64,000 nucleotides of DNA from Amanita rubescens (Eukaryota > Basidiomycota > Agaricomycetes > Agaricales > Amanitaceae), in assembly GCA_015039365.1 (NCBI GenBank), contig WION01000132.1, forward strand, positions 1 to 64,000, in the 5' to 3' direction. The stretch's first letter is position 1. Each line of letters begins with the position of its first letter. A program made the translations under genes and the position numbers. A model generated the notes under the pieces. It was not told where the DNA came from, did not search any database, and was given only the letters and a program-made list of their open reading frames with translations. This document shows positions 45,114-55,082 of this stretch, one piece after another.

Positions 45114-46123
45114 AAACCCTTTTTGTTCAATTTTCGGCGGGCGCTACGTGGTAATGTTTTCGCCATTTCTCTTATGACGGCGATTCTCTGGTCTTCGTCG
45201 TTTTCACTGTTGGATTCTTCACTTGACGAGCCACTGTCGTCTTCATCGCCATCCGCATCCAGCGCTCTGATTCTTTTTCCTTTTCCTTTTCCTTTGTTGC
45301 GGTTATTATTTCGGCTGCGTGGTTTTCCTCGAAATTGTCCTCTAGGGGCTCCCCTTCCTCGTGAATTCCCAAGGTTTTGTCGTTTCTTTTTGGGATTAGG
45401 GCAGTCCGAGATTAAATGTCCTGTTTTTCCGCATCCATAGCATACAGCGGTTTTTACCCATTCCATGGAGGTTTCAGCAATCTGCATTTGTCGTGCTCGT
45501 CGGTTTAATTCTAGTACAGCCTCGTCGACTTCCATTTTGTCGTCAAACTCTTTTACTTGGCCAAAAGTGGAGAATAAGGTGTTCGCCACTTCTATGTCAA
45601 GGATACGAGTTCGTAATGATTTATAGGTTGTCGGGGCACCTCCTAGTCGTAGTTTTTCTCGTAAGGTGTTTGGTAATCCTAAAACTAGGAGATGACATTT
45701 CGTTGTATCGTCAGTGATTTTGGCTAAATTGATGTCTCGATCGACGCGCGCAATATATTGATTAATTGATTGCTTTGGGAGTTTTCTCCATGTGAGTAAT
45801 CTGTGCATGGCTAGTCCTGCTTCGTCTACTTGTCCCCAATCTTCTTTCAGTTCTTTAATAAAAGCGTCATAGTTGGCGTATTTTGTCGTTTCGGCGTCAT
45901 ATTCAGTTATTTTGTTGTCGCGCCATTGTTGAGCGTTGCCATCAATATGATACATAATGAACTGTATTTTATCTTGAGCATCCGTCATTTTATTCATTTT
46001 CATGAATAATTCGGCTTTCGCTATGAACGGATTGAGATATTTTCGATCTCCTTCGAACGGTTTAGGAGGTTTGATCTTCGGTAGATCTGACCTTGATTCG
46101 GTCCGGGGTCCTGATCCACTCAT
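45110..46123 (-). CDS. gypsy Gag
   Basis: The first ATG in frame, at 46123, gives 337 residues beginning MSGSGPRTESRSDLPKIKPP. The capsid part includes PFEGDRKYLNPFIAKAELFM, WGQVDEAGLAMHRLLTWRK and HLLVLGLPNTLREKLRLGG. The CCHC knuckle is CYGCGKTGHLISDC, followed by an RG/K-rich basic tail and an acidic Ser-rich stretch. The stop TAG (45110-45112) sits directly on the frameshift heptamer. The same frame is open for another 263 codons upstream without any methionine, so the true N-terminus may lie further 5'. Confidence 0.92.
   Translation of the reverse strand: MSGSGPRTESRSDLPKIKPPKPFEGDRKYLNPFIAKAELFMKMNKMTDAQDKIQFIMYHIDGNAQQWRDNKITEYDAETTKYANYDAFIKELKEDWGQVDEAGLAMHRLLTWRKLPKQSINQYIARVDRDINLAKITDDTTKCHLLVLGLPNTLREKLRLGGAPTTYKSLRTRILDIEVANTLFSTFGQVKEFDDKMEVDEAVLELNRRARQMQIAETSMEWVKTAVCYGCGKTGHLISDCPNPKKKRQNLGNSRGRGAPRGQFRGKPRSRNNNRNKGKGKGKRIRALDADGDEDDSGSSSEESNSENDEDQRIAVIREMAKTLPRSARRKLNKKGF
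45113..45119 (-). promoter_or_regulatory. candidate -1 ribosomal frameshift site at the gag-pol junction
   Basis: The minus strand reads G GGT TTT TAG in the gag frame. GGGTTTT is a classical X-XXY-YYZ slippery heptamer. Pol is in the -1 frame from the very next codon (TTA GAA CGA). Confidence 0.7.
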
Positions 46124-46912
46124 ATCTCGTTCTTTTCCTTTTCTAGAAGGAAATGGGTTGATTGGTGGGGCAAACAAGTATGGAAATACGACAGGGGGTG
46201 ATGGTGCGGGTCGTGTAGCTTCGAGTTTAGATTCGGTTGCAAGGGATAAGGAAGCGATGAGTTGAGCTGAGGTTTCGTCTTCAACTTGTTGTTCTACTGT
46301 GGGTATAACAACGTCTTCGGTTCCAGGTGCGTATTCAAGTTTATCTTGGGATTCTTCTTCTTTCTCTTGTTCAGAGAAGGAATCTTTATTGTCTTCTTTA
46401 TCGGACTCTCCTGACGGTTCAGCGCTTTCTCTATAATGAACGTGTGGTGATACAACGGGAGTTTCTTGGCTAGTGATTAAGTTTTCTGGTTCGTTCGCTT
46501 TCTTCCAACGTTGTAGCGCAGTTCGTGTTAACTCCTCTTTTCCTCCTATGAAGGATTCTCCTTCAAAGTATTCGTCTCTAATAAAGTACGGTTCTTCTCC
46601 TGTTTCCGATTCAGTGGCGTACCAACGTTTACTTCCTTCGTGAAAGGCAAGTTTGCGTTCGTTTAGATATAATCCTCCTTCGAACGGGAAGGATTGATTT
46701 GGTGGTCTTCCAAGTTTTTGTTTTACCCAGAACTGGTGACCTGGTACGGGTTTTCCTGAAGCGGTATAACACCAGCCGTTTTCTCGTTTATCCCAATGAA
46801 TGGAATGTTCGTCGAGATAATAGAGATGGTCAAGGGGGTTTCGTTTGGCGTTATTCGGAGGGGTACTTTTAGATTGTCGTGGAGCAATGGTGAATGATGG
46901 GAGGTGAGAGCG
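46124..46912 (-). other. 263-codon open frame without methionine, in frame with gag
   Basis: The stretch from just after a TAA (46913-46915) to the first gag ATG is open in the gag frame and looks coding, e.g. HSIHWDKRENGWCYTASGKP and YFIRDEYFEGESFIGGKEEL, then an acidic Glu-rich run. There is no ATG in this frame. It may be translated from a non-AUG codon, or after splicing from the LTR leader. Confidence 0.55.
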
Positions 46913-46937
46913 TTAAAGCTATCGTGCTCGGAGAGGA

Positions 46938-46949
46938 GTCTAGTTTTAT
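46938..46949 (-). promoter_or_regulatory. self-priming type primer-binding site of the gypsy element
   Basis: One base inside the 5' LTR the minus strand reads TAAAACTAGACT. This is a perfect 12-nt complement of AGTCTAGTTTTA in the LTR (minus strand, 47115-47104), which lies about 33 bp after a TATATAA box (47148-47142), where transcription should start. No tRNA-type TGG site is present. The arrangement matches Tf1/sushi self-priming. Confidence 0.65.
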
Positions 46950-47381
46950 TGTTACGTTTGTTCGTTCACTGATAAGTCAAGCCTATCAGGTACCGTAGGT
47001 TCCTCAAGGGAGTTCCGGCACTTTAAGAACGTTCAAAGAATAAGAGTTTTATCGGATAAGTCCCCAAGGGAACTTAGACGATAACGAGACAGATTTTGAC
47101 TGTTAAAACTAGACTGAGGTCTAGTCGTATATTTGCGTGATTTATATAGTACAAAGTACATACGCAAATATGGTAAGTATATACACATGTGATAATGAAA
47201 ACGGTTAACATGTGAAAATGAAACGGTTAACATGTGAAAATGACATACATGTGATAAAAGTAATTGGCATATGATAAACGACGAATGTTCCAGAAGGAAC
47301 GCATATGCAATCGATGACGTAGGAGAGATGACATAGATGATAAGATAAAAAAAAGATAGGCTATGACGTACGTTTGTAACA
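46950..47381 (-). repeat. gypsy LTR, 5' copy, with TATA box
   Basis: 432 bp. In element sense it has a TATATAA at 47148-47142 and an inferred transcription start near 47115, giving a U3 of about 266 bp. Confidence 0.95.
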
Positions 47382-47386
47382 GGAAG

Positions 47387-48419
47387 ACCTAACATTAAAA
47401 TCGCCACTGCAAATATGTTCATCGCCTATACACCAACTTGACAGTACCCAAGTTCCAAGTTCCAAGTTCTTGAACGAATACGCTTGCAGCACCCGGTGGT
47501 GTGCACTATCCCATCCTCGGACTGGTATCCGGCATATTCGGCTAGACTTCTATGCGAATCCTTCTCAATATCTTCTGTGCTTGTACTAGTTCTGCCCTTG
47601 TGTTCCTCTAGCACCCGATCGTAGTAGCGGGGATTCGTGAAACGAAAGAAAATAGATCCAGAAAGCGTTTCCCATACTTCTCCACGTAGTCTGTTCGGAA
47701 ATTCGACTTGAACTAGCCTTATACATTGGGATAACGCAACAAGAGTCAGGTTGCGGCCGTGAGCTAAGAAAAAGACTCGCAAAATAGCGGAGTTCAACAA
47801 TAAACGAGACCGTACTTTTAAAATATGCGGTCCAGAACCTGGCGTATACGTTGCAAGGACCAGGAGGTGCGAACACATCATCTTGGTTTGGCGTGGCAAT
47901 ATAGAAGTCGCGATGCTGGGGATGAAGAGCCGTAACTCGTCCGTCAAATGGTCCAAGAGATACTGAAATCACATTCAGAAACCCTTGTCGTTCATGCTGT
48001 TTCTAACTTACCATCAAGCCTCCGATTTTCGAGTAGAACTTTTGCCTCCGCAGATGAACAAAAGGCAGATGGCATATCTTCGGTGACTGTCACTATTAAG
48101 AAGCTGAGTATGAAAAAGACGAGGGAACGTACCCAAAAAAGTGAAAGGTCGCGGTTTAAATCGCGAAAACTACTGATGATAAGACTCCTTCTGAGAGCAC
48201 AAGGCCAAGTCCAACTGGTAAGGAAGCCGCTGCTAGATATGATTTAGCGGACAGTGCACACGTTTGAAGGCGGTGAGCTTCGAAAAGGAGCGCGGAGAAT
48301 AGTAAGCGGGCATGTGGGTCGCCCGACTCGCCTCGGATTGCAGCACCCGCGGGTTGCTCTATTTGGCTCTGTTTTGGGGCTCTCTTACTCTCTGACGTCT
48401 CTTTCACGTGACTCGACGA
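47387..48419 (-). repeat. left inverted-repeat arm, inner part
   Basis: Inverse match of 60926-61960. On the minus strand it carries the first exon and intron of family X (MPSAFCSSAEAKVLLENRRL), a short piece of its second exon, and then a TBC-domain fragment (FFLAHGRNLTLVALSQ, LVQVEFPNRLRGEVWETLSG). With 37294-38878 it makes a 2.62 kb arm interrupted by the gypsy element. Confidence 0.95.
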
Positions 48420-48640
48420 GTCAGACGCGCGGCGACCCCTGTTTCTCATACCTTAGCTATACGCATCGAACGTTCTATTTTAAGAATGACTCAAGGTAGT
48501 ACCCCCTAAGTGTAATCCGTGATTCCAGACTGACAAATACCGCCTAAGAACAATACCAGACATTTAATAGACAGTTCACATATGAATCAAGGCTGACGCA
48601 TTATCAAGTCTTTGTCGGTCCCCATGCCCCGCGGGACGAC

Positions 48641-50568
48641 ATGGGCAAACTTGGTGACATTGGCGTTAAAACTACCCATGCACAGGAAGTTGTAGATATC
48701 CTAACCATCAAAAAAAGGATAGAACAGCCAAAGAATTACAAAAAACACCACGTATATTACAGGGCCAAAGATGGCTGGAAACCCGCGGATACACGTAGGA
48801 ATATGGATAACGGTATACCTTACACTAAACATCCGGACTCGGAAATAAAACGTACTGTCCTGGAGGTCTTCTCATTCACGTGGAGACAGGATAGAAATTA
48901 CTATGGTGGCAGCGGCCGCGGAATATTGGATTCAATACAACGAGATCAGGAGACAGTCGAGCTATCCATTGGTACGGGGAATGCGAATTTGGGTTGAAAC
49001 TGTCAAGTCACTAACGCTTGAGGAAAGGTGGTGAGGAAAAATCGAAAAAACGAGCTCGAGAAGAGTCACCGAGTCATGGCGACGGCAACCACGAAATATA
49101 TGATCAACTGGATTCAACACCACGAGAGCGGAAGGGAGTCGAACTATCCATAGGTACGGGGAATGAGAATTTGGGTAGAAATCACTAACGCTTGAGGAAA
49201 GGTGGTAGTCAAAAATCGAAAAAACGAGCTCGAACTTCAGAGTCACCTCATGGTGACAGCAACCACGAAGTATTTGATAAACTGGACTCAACACCACAAG
49301 ATCGGGAGGCGGTCGAATTATCTACAGGTACGGGAATGGGAATTTAGGTTGAAACCATTCAGTCACTAACGCTTGAAGAAAGGTGGTGAGCAAAAATCGG
49401 AAAAACGAGCTCAACCTTCAGAGTTGCTTCCTCGTAATATCCACTTCTCTCTGCCAAGAAAACGTTCTGAAATTATGTTTTAGCTCCTCTATGCCACGAA
49501 AATAAATGGATCATGGATGAATACGATCGGTGGGAGAGTCCACCTATCAGTTTTGGCAAGGACCCGGACGCAACGCTACCAACACTACATGACCAGGGAT
49601 CTCGAATCCTTCAGAAGTTAGCGGCGTTGCCATTACCCGTCCCTTCATGGCCCCATGGGCCAGAATTAGAACACATCAAAATCATTCATACAGATACCAA
49701 TCATCTCGAGACCAATCCGAATATGCTACACGTGGTGAAAGACTTACTTCAAGCAGGCGAAGACGGTAAACATACAAGTACCATCAATTTCATATTCGAT
49801 GGTCCTGCAAACCATGTCCCGGTCAAAACGGTGTTAAAGTCATTCATCTTGTCTGGAGGCCGCCCTGATGTCGATGAAGAAGAGGTGACCCAAATCGGTG
49901 CTCTCACCATCCCTGCATCCAGCTCTGGCTTAGGTGGCGTCGACCTCTTACCACAGCAGGTCAAGAGCTCGGTGGTTGTGTGTGAGCGGAAGGTGTTGAA
50001 CAACATGCGGGTACCGAGTTGGGGAAGCTGTCTCATCCCAATAGGAGCTATCACAGGCCCCCATATGGACTATTGCGGATGTTCTCAGCTGATCCAGCAC
50101 ATCGAGGGACGAAAACTTTGGCTTTGTTGGCCTCCCACCCCTCACAATCTGGATATCTATCTTCGAAAACATTATTGGGGAGCTCTTTCCCTTCCAACAG
50201 AGGATGCCATCGATCAACTGGAGGGCCTGGAGCTGTTGTTGTTGGATCGTCATGAAACATGTTTTACGCTACCCGTCGGGACGATCCATGCCGTCATGAC
50301 ATTTACAAAAAGCTGTCATACCGGACTAAAGCTTTGGCGCGTAGAAGATTTCAAGATGGCAGAGAAGATGAATAAGATCCAATCAGAGATTATGGATCGA
50401 AGGGAGAAATTAGATGAAGGTACCTTTAAACACTACCAAAAATACTTCCGGGACCTGAAGGGGGAATTAAAAAAGTGGGACGAGTTGCGGAGGAAGAACT
50501 TAAATTATGATGAGGAGATTTATCGGTGGATCTTGAAGATGGAGGAAGCACTCAAACGATATTTGTAG
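48641..50568 (+). CDS. JmjC-like dioxygenase with tandemly repeated exons
   Basis: Proposed exons are 48641-48971, 49028-49153, 49202-49327, 49383-49433 and 49484-50568: 1,719 nt, 572 residues, in frame throughout. The introns are 56, 48, 55 and 50 bp; the first three contain CACTAACGCTTGA as branch site. Exons 2 and 3 (126 nt each) and the start of exon 4 are copies of one unit, coding GG..KSKKRAR...HGD.NHE...LDSTP...VELS, with NLS-like KKRAR. Exon 5 carries the JmjC-like core: GPHMDYCGCSQLIQHIEGRK with H405 and D407, WPPTP, and the distal His in LPVGTIHAV (H480). A coiled-coil-like Lys/Glu tail follows. Fe(II)/2-oxoglutarate hydroxylase or demethylase activity is inferred from H-x-D...H. 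Without the repeats the downstream part could start at ATG 49513 (351 residues). Confidence 0.75.
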
Positions 50569-51185
50569 ACAAATAAATTATCATTCACATTAAGATGTAT
50601 ATTGAAACTTGGATACATGGAGTGGATCCTTGAACTGAAACTTGAGGATCTCCGGGTCCCGCATCAGTTGACCAGTTCTCAAGCAGAGCCTTCCACAGAT
50701 AGCTTGAGGACAGAAGGCGGGATGACTATCGACGCTGATTGCTAAGAATCTAACGCAAAACAAAAGACTGACGCAAGGTGACATACCGAGAAAAGCGAAA
50801 CTTGAAGATCGCAGTATACTGTAGGAAGTGCTGATGAGGGGACGTAGTTGTCGAGAGAGAACGGAGATATATATATTTATTTTTTTCCGAAAAACATCGT
50901 ATTAAGCCGTGTAGGTAGGTGCAATACAAAGAGCTACATAGCAGCCTGGAAGGGGGGGTAGAGCAAAAAAGGGGGAAAAACTGATCCCATAGAGCACGTT
51001 TGGCTTTAGCACAAAGTTCAATGTCTAATGGCCAAGTCCTCACGGAGGAAGGGACCCAGGCAAAGTAAGTACAGTGGGGGCGGAGGGAAAATCGTCCGGA
51101 TGGAAAGCTAAGGCATGGGAGGGAGAAAGAGAGACTAACCGAGGACCATCCCTTGGACTTCAGCTGCTTCGTTTCTCTTCGTCTG
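50569..51185. other. intergenic, no supported gene
   Basis: Contains a TATATATTTATTTTTTT run at about 50868-50886 that could be the A-rich tail of the minus-strand Tad-like remnant. No domain found. Confidence 0.4.
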
Positions 51186-52400
51186 TCATTTGTCTGCACG
51201 CTTCGAAGTGATGCGCGTATGTCTTTCTTCCTGCAACTTCTTCTTCTTCTCGTCGAAGCGAGCCAGGAAGAAAGGGCACTCTCTGCTGACAGCTGAGTGC
51301 CCTCCTTTGCAGTTCATATACAGTAGAGGGAGGGGTGCTGCCGTCTTAACGACAACATCGTGGGAGATCGTATCGTGGTTCCCGGCGCACCGGGAGCACC
51401 ACACTGTTTTGGAACGGCACCTGTGAGATGAGTGGCCCCACTTTAGGCATATTCCACATTGAGTAATGGGTCGTTTGAGTGACCAGGGTTGGGCCCTGCG
51501 GATGGCTCCCCCGAAGGAGATGTCGGTCTGCAGAAGGCGGTGGGCGGTTGACGATGCTCGATCGTCATTGATCTCCACTATGACGGTGGCCGAGAGGCCG
51601 AGTTTCTTGTTCGCTGGAGTGATGAAACGGGCTTTCTGGATGAACGAAGCAGCACCCCATCGTGGGTGGGCTGTGATCCAACCGCGGCGGAAATGGCGGA
51701 GCCATCAGGGAGGTGAGTAGGCACCAACTTCAGCAGAACCGAAGTCCCCCGGTTAATCACTTCACCCTTGCCCCCCACAAAGAGAGGGGCAAGGCGGGAA
51801 ACGGCCCGCTGGTGGTCCACTTCATTTAATGTCTGCCCAAAAGAGAGGACGACATCTTGGCGAAGAGTGAATTCGGCGTCTTTCAGAGGGGATGGAAGCC
51901 CTGAAAGGCAGTCTTGATCGCGGGAACAGACGGAGGGAGTCCCGATTCCTGGGGGGCGGTAAATGACCTTTGTGGTCTTAGAGAGAACGGAGATATTGAC
52001 ATACTGGGAAAAGCAGTTTTCGAAATATTAAGAGCTTTGAGACTGAGAGGCCTTCGCCCAGGACCAGAAGCGCCGTCAGGCACGGAGCCTGGCAACCAAG
52101 AAACGATTGCATGCCATTCGATTGAGAAAGGGTGACCCGAGAGTCTAGCCTTGCCAGGAGGAGGCGACGTTTGGACGTCTAACCCCTGTACTTTCCGCGT
52201 GAGGAGCCTGAGGGAAAAAGATGGGAGGGAACACTGGCAGTGGTCGTTGGTAATAAAGAACAATCTCTCTTTGGCACTCTCTTTTGGTATTTTCGCAGGC
52301 GCTCCATTTTCGAGCCCTAAGGTAGTCTGAGCAGGTATCGGAAATGGCACTGATAACCACATTTCATTTCCTCTGAACTCCATTTCAACGGAAAAATATA
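51186..52400 (-). mobile_element. Tad-like LINE ORF1 remnant without ORF2
   Basis: The minus-strand frame 51186-51578 shows a run of zinc knuckles: CGICLKWGHSSHRC, then WCSRCAGNHDTISH, then MNCKGGHSAVSRECPFFLAR, ending in a Lys/Glu-rich helix. This is characteristic of ORF1 of fungal Tad/Inkcap-like LINEs. Just upstream (51580-51720) in another frame lies GWITAHPRWGAASFIQKARF, also ORF1-like, so the frame is broken. No endonuclease or RT follows; the next gene downstream is the JmjC gene. The 52117-52200 segment recurs at 36222-36310 and may be the element's 5' region. Confidence 0.7.
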
Positions 52401-52436
52401 TGTTTCCACACTTAGTGAAAGAACTAGTACAATCAA

Positions 52437-54511
52437 TTACAATGTTTCTGGTAACGTTGTTGGAGTAATGGCAGCCCGACCAAAGTAGTGGAAGTATGTC
52501 TGTGTATAGTATCGAGCGAGGGCATATTCATAGTGCAATAATTCAATCTCGGGAGCGTCGACTGCGGGGGTGGGCAATCGTGCTAGATCATGATATCGAT
52601 GATAATCAACCCATTCGAACATCACCCGGCGCAGGGCGTTGAGATATGGTAATCGATCCCGGACATTAGGCGATGCCAAGCCCAGACGAGCATTTTGAAC
52701 CGAAACTGATGCAAGGTGGTGAGGTTGGTCAGCACGGAAGTAGAAACAGTGCAAAACAAGCTCCTCCCGTACTAGAGACCCTAGCTCCTGAGGTCTATTC
52801 TCAAACAAGCGTCGATCGAGAGCGCGGCGGTCCAGCATGAGGAGTTCGAACCGAAATGATAGTTCCGAAATCCCCCACATGTTTTCCTGCGCCTCGCACA
52901 CTGAGAATTCCCTATCAGGAACCTTGTGGAGATTAGATAAGTCTATACCCAATTCAGTTGCCTCCGGTGACAACAAAAGTTTGAGAAATTCCCGAGAAGC
53001 TCCTGCCTTGCTCTTTGAATTAGGTGCACGCCCGCCAAGTAATGTGCGCCAGTCCTGGCCCGAAAGTAGTCGGACCTTAGAGGCATTTGACGCCAGGCGA
53101 TAGATGCATATGTCGCGTATGACAGTCCAAGTAGTGAGATACCGGTTGCGTCGATTAGCATTGTCACCAGAACAGAAGATGCCAGGTTCGGGGAACGCAT
53201 ACTTCCCATCATTGTCTGCAAGTTTGGTTTGTGAAAACAGCATCTCCGGACTGCGATCCACGGCACCAAGTGCCTTCTGCCATGATTCTAGGGAAAGCGA
53301 CATGTATGGGCTGACAATCGGATCAAACTTATCGCGGGATGGGGGTTGACCTGGTTTCCCAGAGCGCCGATGATCTGCCGAGATGAGACTACGTACAATG
53401 TGTTGAAAAGAGTGACTCACATGGTTGAGACCTTGCACTGGTGTTCAGATGATCCCGGCGCGACGGCCCCGCAGTATGGCTGCTTTGGACAAACTCGTGG
53501 GGTCTGATTCCTTTGGGATTGCCATCCCTGAAAAGGTCCGTGTAGCAAAGTGATTTCAGCCCATGTTTGGAAATTGCACAAAATCTGTTGTAGTTTGAAT
53601 CGCCGGCATATATACGCGGGAAAGCCATGGGGTAATCATCTAATTCCAACGCGTCTTTGGGGTGAATGACGCTTGTGATAGCCAAGATATTCTCGGTAGA
53701 GAAGGAGGATAGGGGACGTATAAGCCAATATGGGATGCCTGCAGAAAACAGCCTCTCCGCAACATGGGCCTCTCGAATGAAGCAACCGATGACATTGGCC
53801 GTCGCCTTTGAGGAGGGGATACAACCGTCCATGTGGGGTTCATAGATCTCTATGTAGTCCATCAGAGCCCGGAGTTCCATCCATTGACGTTGAACTTGTC
53901 GGCATTCAAATAGAACTTCTTTTCGCGTCATTGCAACTGCTCTCAAGCGACTGAGAGTGCGGTGGAGGTTTGCAGAGAGTGAATTTGTCAATGGATGAGG
54001 ATTAACTTTCGTTCGGTATTGCTCCACCCGTTCATTGAGCCGTTCGCAACATCGTCCCATCAACTGCAACTCATGATATGGCAAGAACCCAATCCCAATA
54101 TCCCATCCGTGACGTAGCATTGGTTCAAAATCTTGGTGGGTGGGATTCCACCACATGATTGAATCCTCTGCCGCTTGTCCTTCGCGTTTGGGGATGCAGC
54201 AAATGTACGGCGCCGAGTAGGAAAATGGTTGGGGCCATTGCGTGTGATCATCTGGACCATAGCGACCATCGAACCTGGCGTATACATTGCAAGGACCGGG
54301 AGGTGCGTATACATCATCTTGGTTTGGCGTGGCAATATAGAAGTCGCGATGCTGGGGATGAAGAGCAGCTACTCGTCCGTCAAACGGTCCAAGATGTACT
54401 GAAATCATGTTCAGAAACCCTTGTCGTTCATACTGTTTCTAACGTACCATCAAGCCTCCGATTTTCGAGTAGAACTTTTGCCTCCGCAGATGAAGAAAAG
54501 GCAGATGGCAT
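52437..54511 (-). CDS. Agaricomycete protein family of unknown function ('family X')
   Basis: Exon 1 (54448-54511) starts MPSAFSSSAEAKVLLENRRL. A 49-bp intron (54399-54447) leads to exon 2 with LGPFDGRVAALHPQHRDFYI, HGWDIGIGFLPYHELQLMGR and EAHVAERLFSAGIPYWLIRP. The last part (from about 53438) has RDKFDPIVSPYMSLSLESWQ, LTTWTVIRDICIYRLASNAS and ends near HYFGRAAITPTTLPETL. Between exon 2 and the last part the frame changes by one base near 53440; no convincing intron is found, so this is a frameshift or an odd splice. Similar proteins are abundant in Agaricomycete genomes (from memory) without assigned function. It shows no signal peptide, membrane segment or catalytic motif. Confidence 0.6.
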
Positions 54512-55082
54512 ATCTTCGGTGACTGCCATTATTGTGAAGCTGAGCATGCAAAAAGACGGAGGAAACATACCCAAAGAGTGAAAGGTGGCGGTTTATCGCA
54601 AAAACAATTGATGAGAAGAGCCCTCTTGAAAAGACCTTGACTTGAAGTTTGGCAGTTGCCGCGGTTCTAGTAGGCTTTCAACAGGGTCAATTCAATACGC
54701 CACCGTGTGAATTGTAAACTTACGGCCATAGATTCACGAATATGTAATTGGACCTCGGTGCGAGCCTGAGCTTGCCGTCGGCCCATCTCTGAGTCAGGGA
54801 TGCCTTACTACTTAGTAGAGTCCACGAATAACAACGTCTTGAAGTTACATGCGCCCACAATCGCATTCTCACGGTCTCCACCGTTCGGCATCGCTGGCCC
54901 TCAGTGTCTCCGTGGGCTCGTACCATCCTCGAATCCGACATTTCCTGACGCTCTAAAGTGGAAACAGTCAATACTGTTGACTCTCGCTCTTGCTACCTGG
55001 TGTTGCCCAAGTGAGTCAGCGATTTCTGTGCCATTTTCCTCTTAGTCACAGCATTTTTGAAGACCTAATTGTCGACTCAGTC
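54512..55082. promoter_or_regulatory. divergent intergenic region between family X and deaminase 1
   Basis: The two genes are transcribed away from each other. The part next to the deaminase (about 54870-55080) resembles the region before deaminase 2 (57910-58135), including a TTTTCCT(C/T)TTA(G/A)TCA motif shortly before the start codon. A shorter trace of the same motif lies just outside the right arm at about 63560-63580. Confidence 0.45.

Larger units (their letters stand above)
38879..47381 (-). mobile_element. complete Ty3/gypsy chromovirus, 8.5 kb, minus strand
   Basis: Two 432-bp LTRs (38879-39310 and 46950-47381, TGTTA...TAACA) with a 5-bp target duplication GGAAG (38874-38878 and 47382-47386). 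Internal order on the minus strand: self-priming site, long Met-free open leader, gag, protease-RT-RNase H-integrase-chromodomain, a third ORF, purine tract (AGGAGAAGGG), 3' LTR. No frame damage is visible in gag, pol or ORF3, and the LTRs look identical, so the insertion is recent and possibly active. The right arm of the inverted repeat preserves the empty site with a single CTTCC. Confidence 0.97.

Noticed and set aside
49484..50568. Separate intronless 351-residue JmjC gene starting at 49513
   Set aside because: Possible, but the upstream exons join to it in frame through a canonical 50-bp intron (GTAATAT...TTTTAG), so one gene is the simpler reading.
52437..54511. 32-bp intron at the exon 2 to last-part junction of family X
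   Set aside because: GTGAGT...GTAG is too short and puts the downstream part out of its clearly coding frame; a one-base shift fits better.
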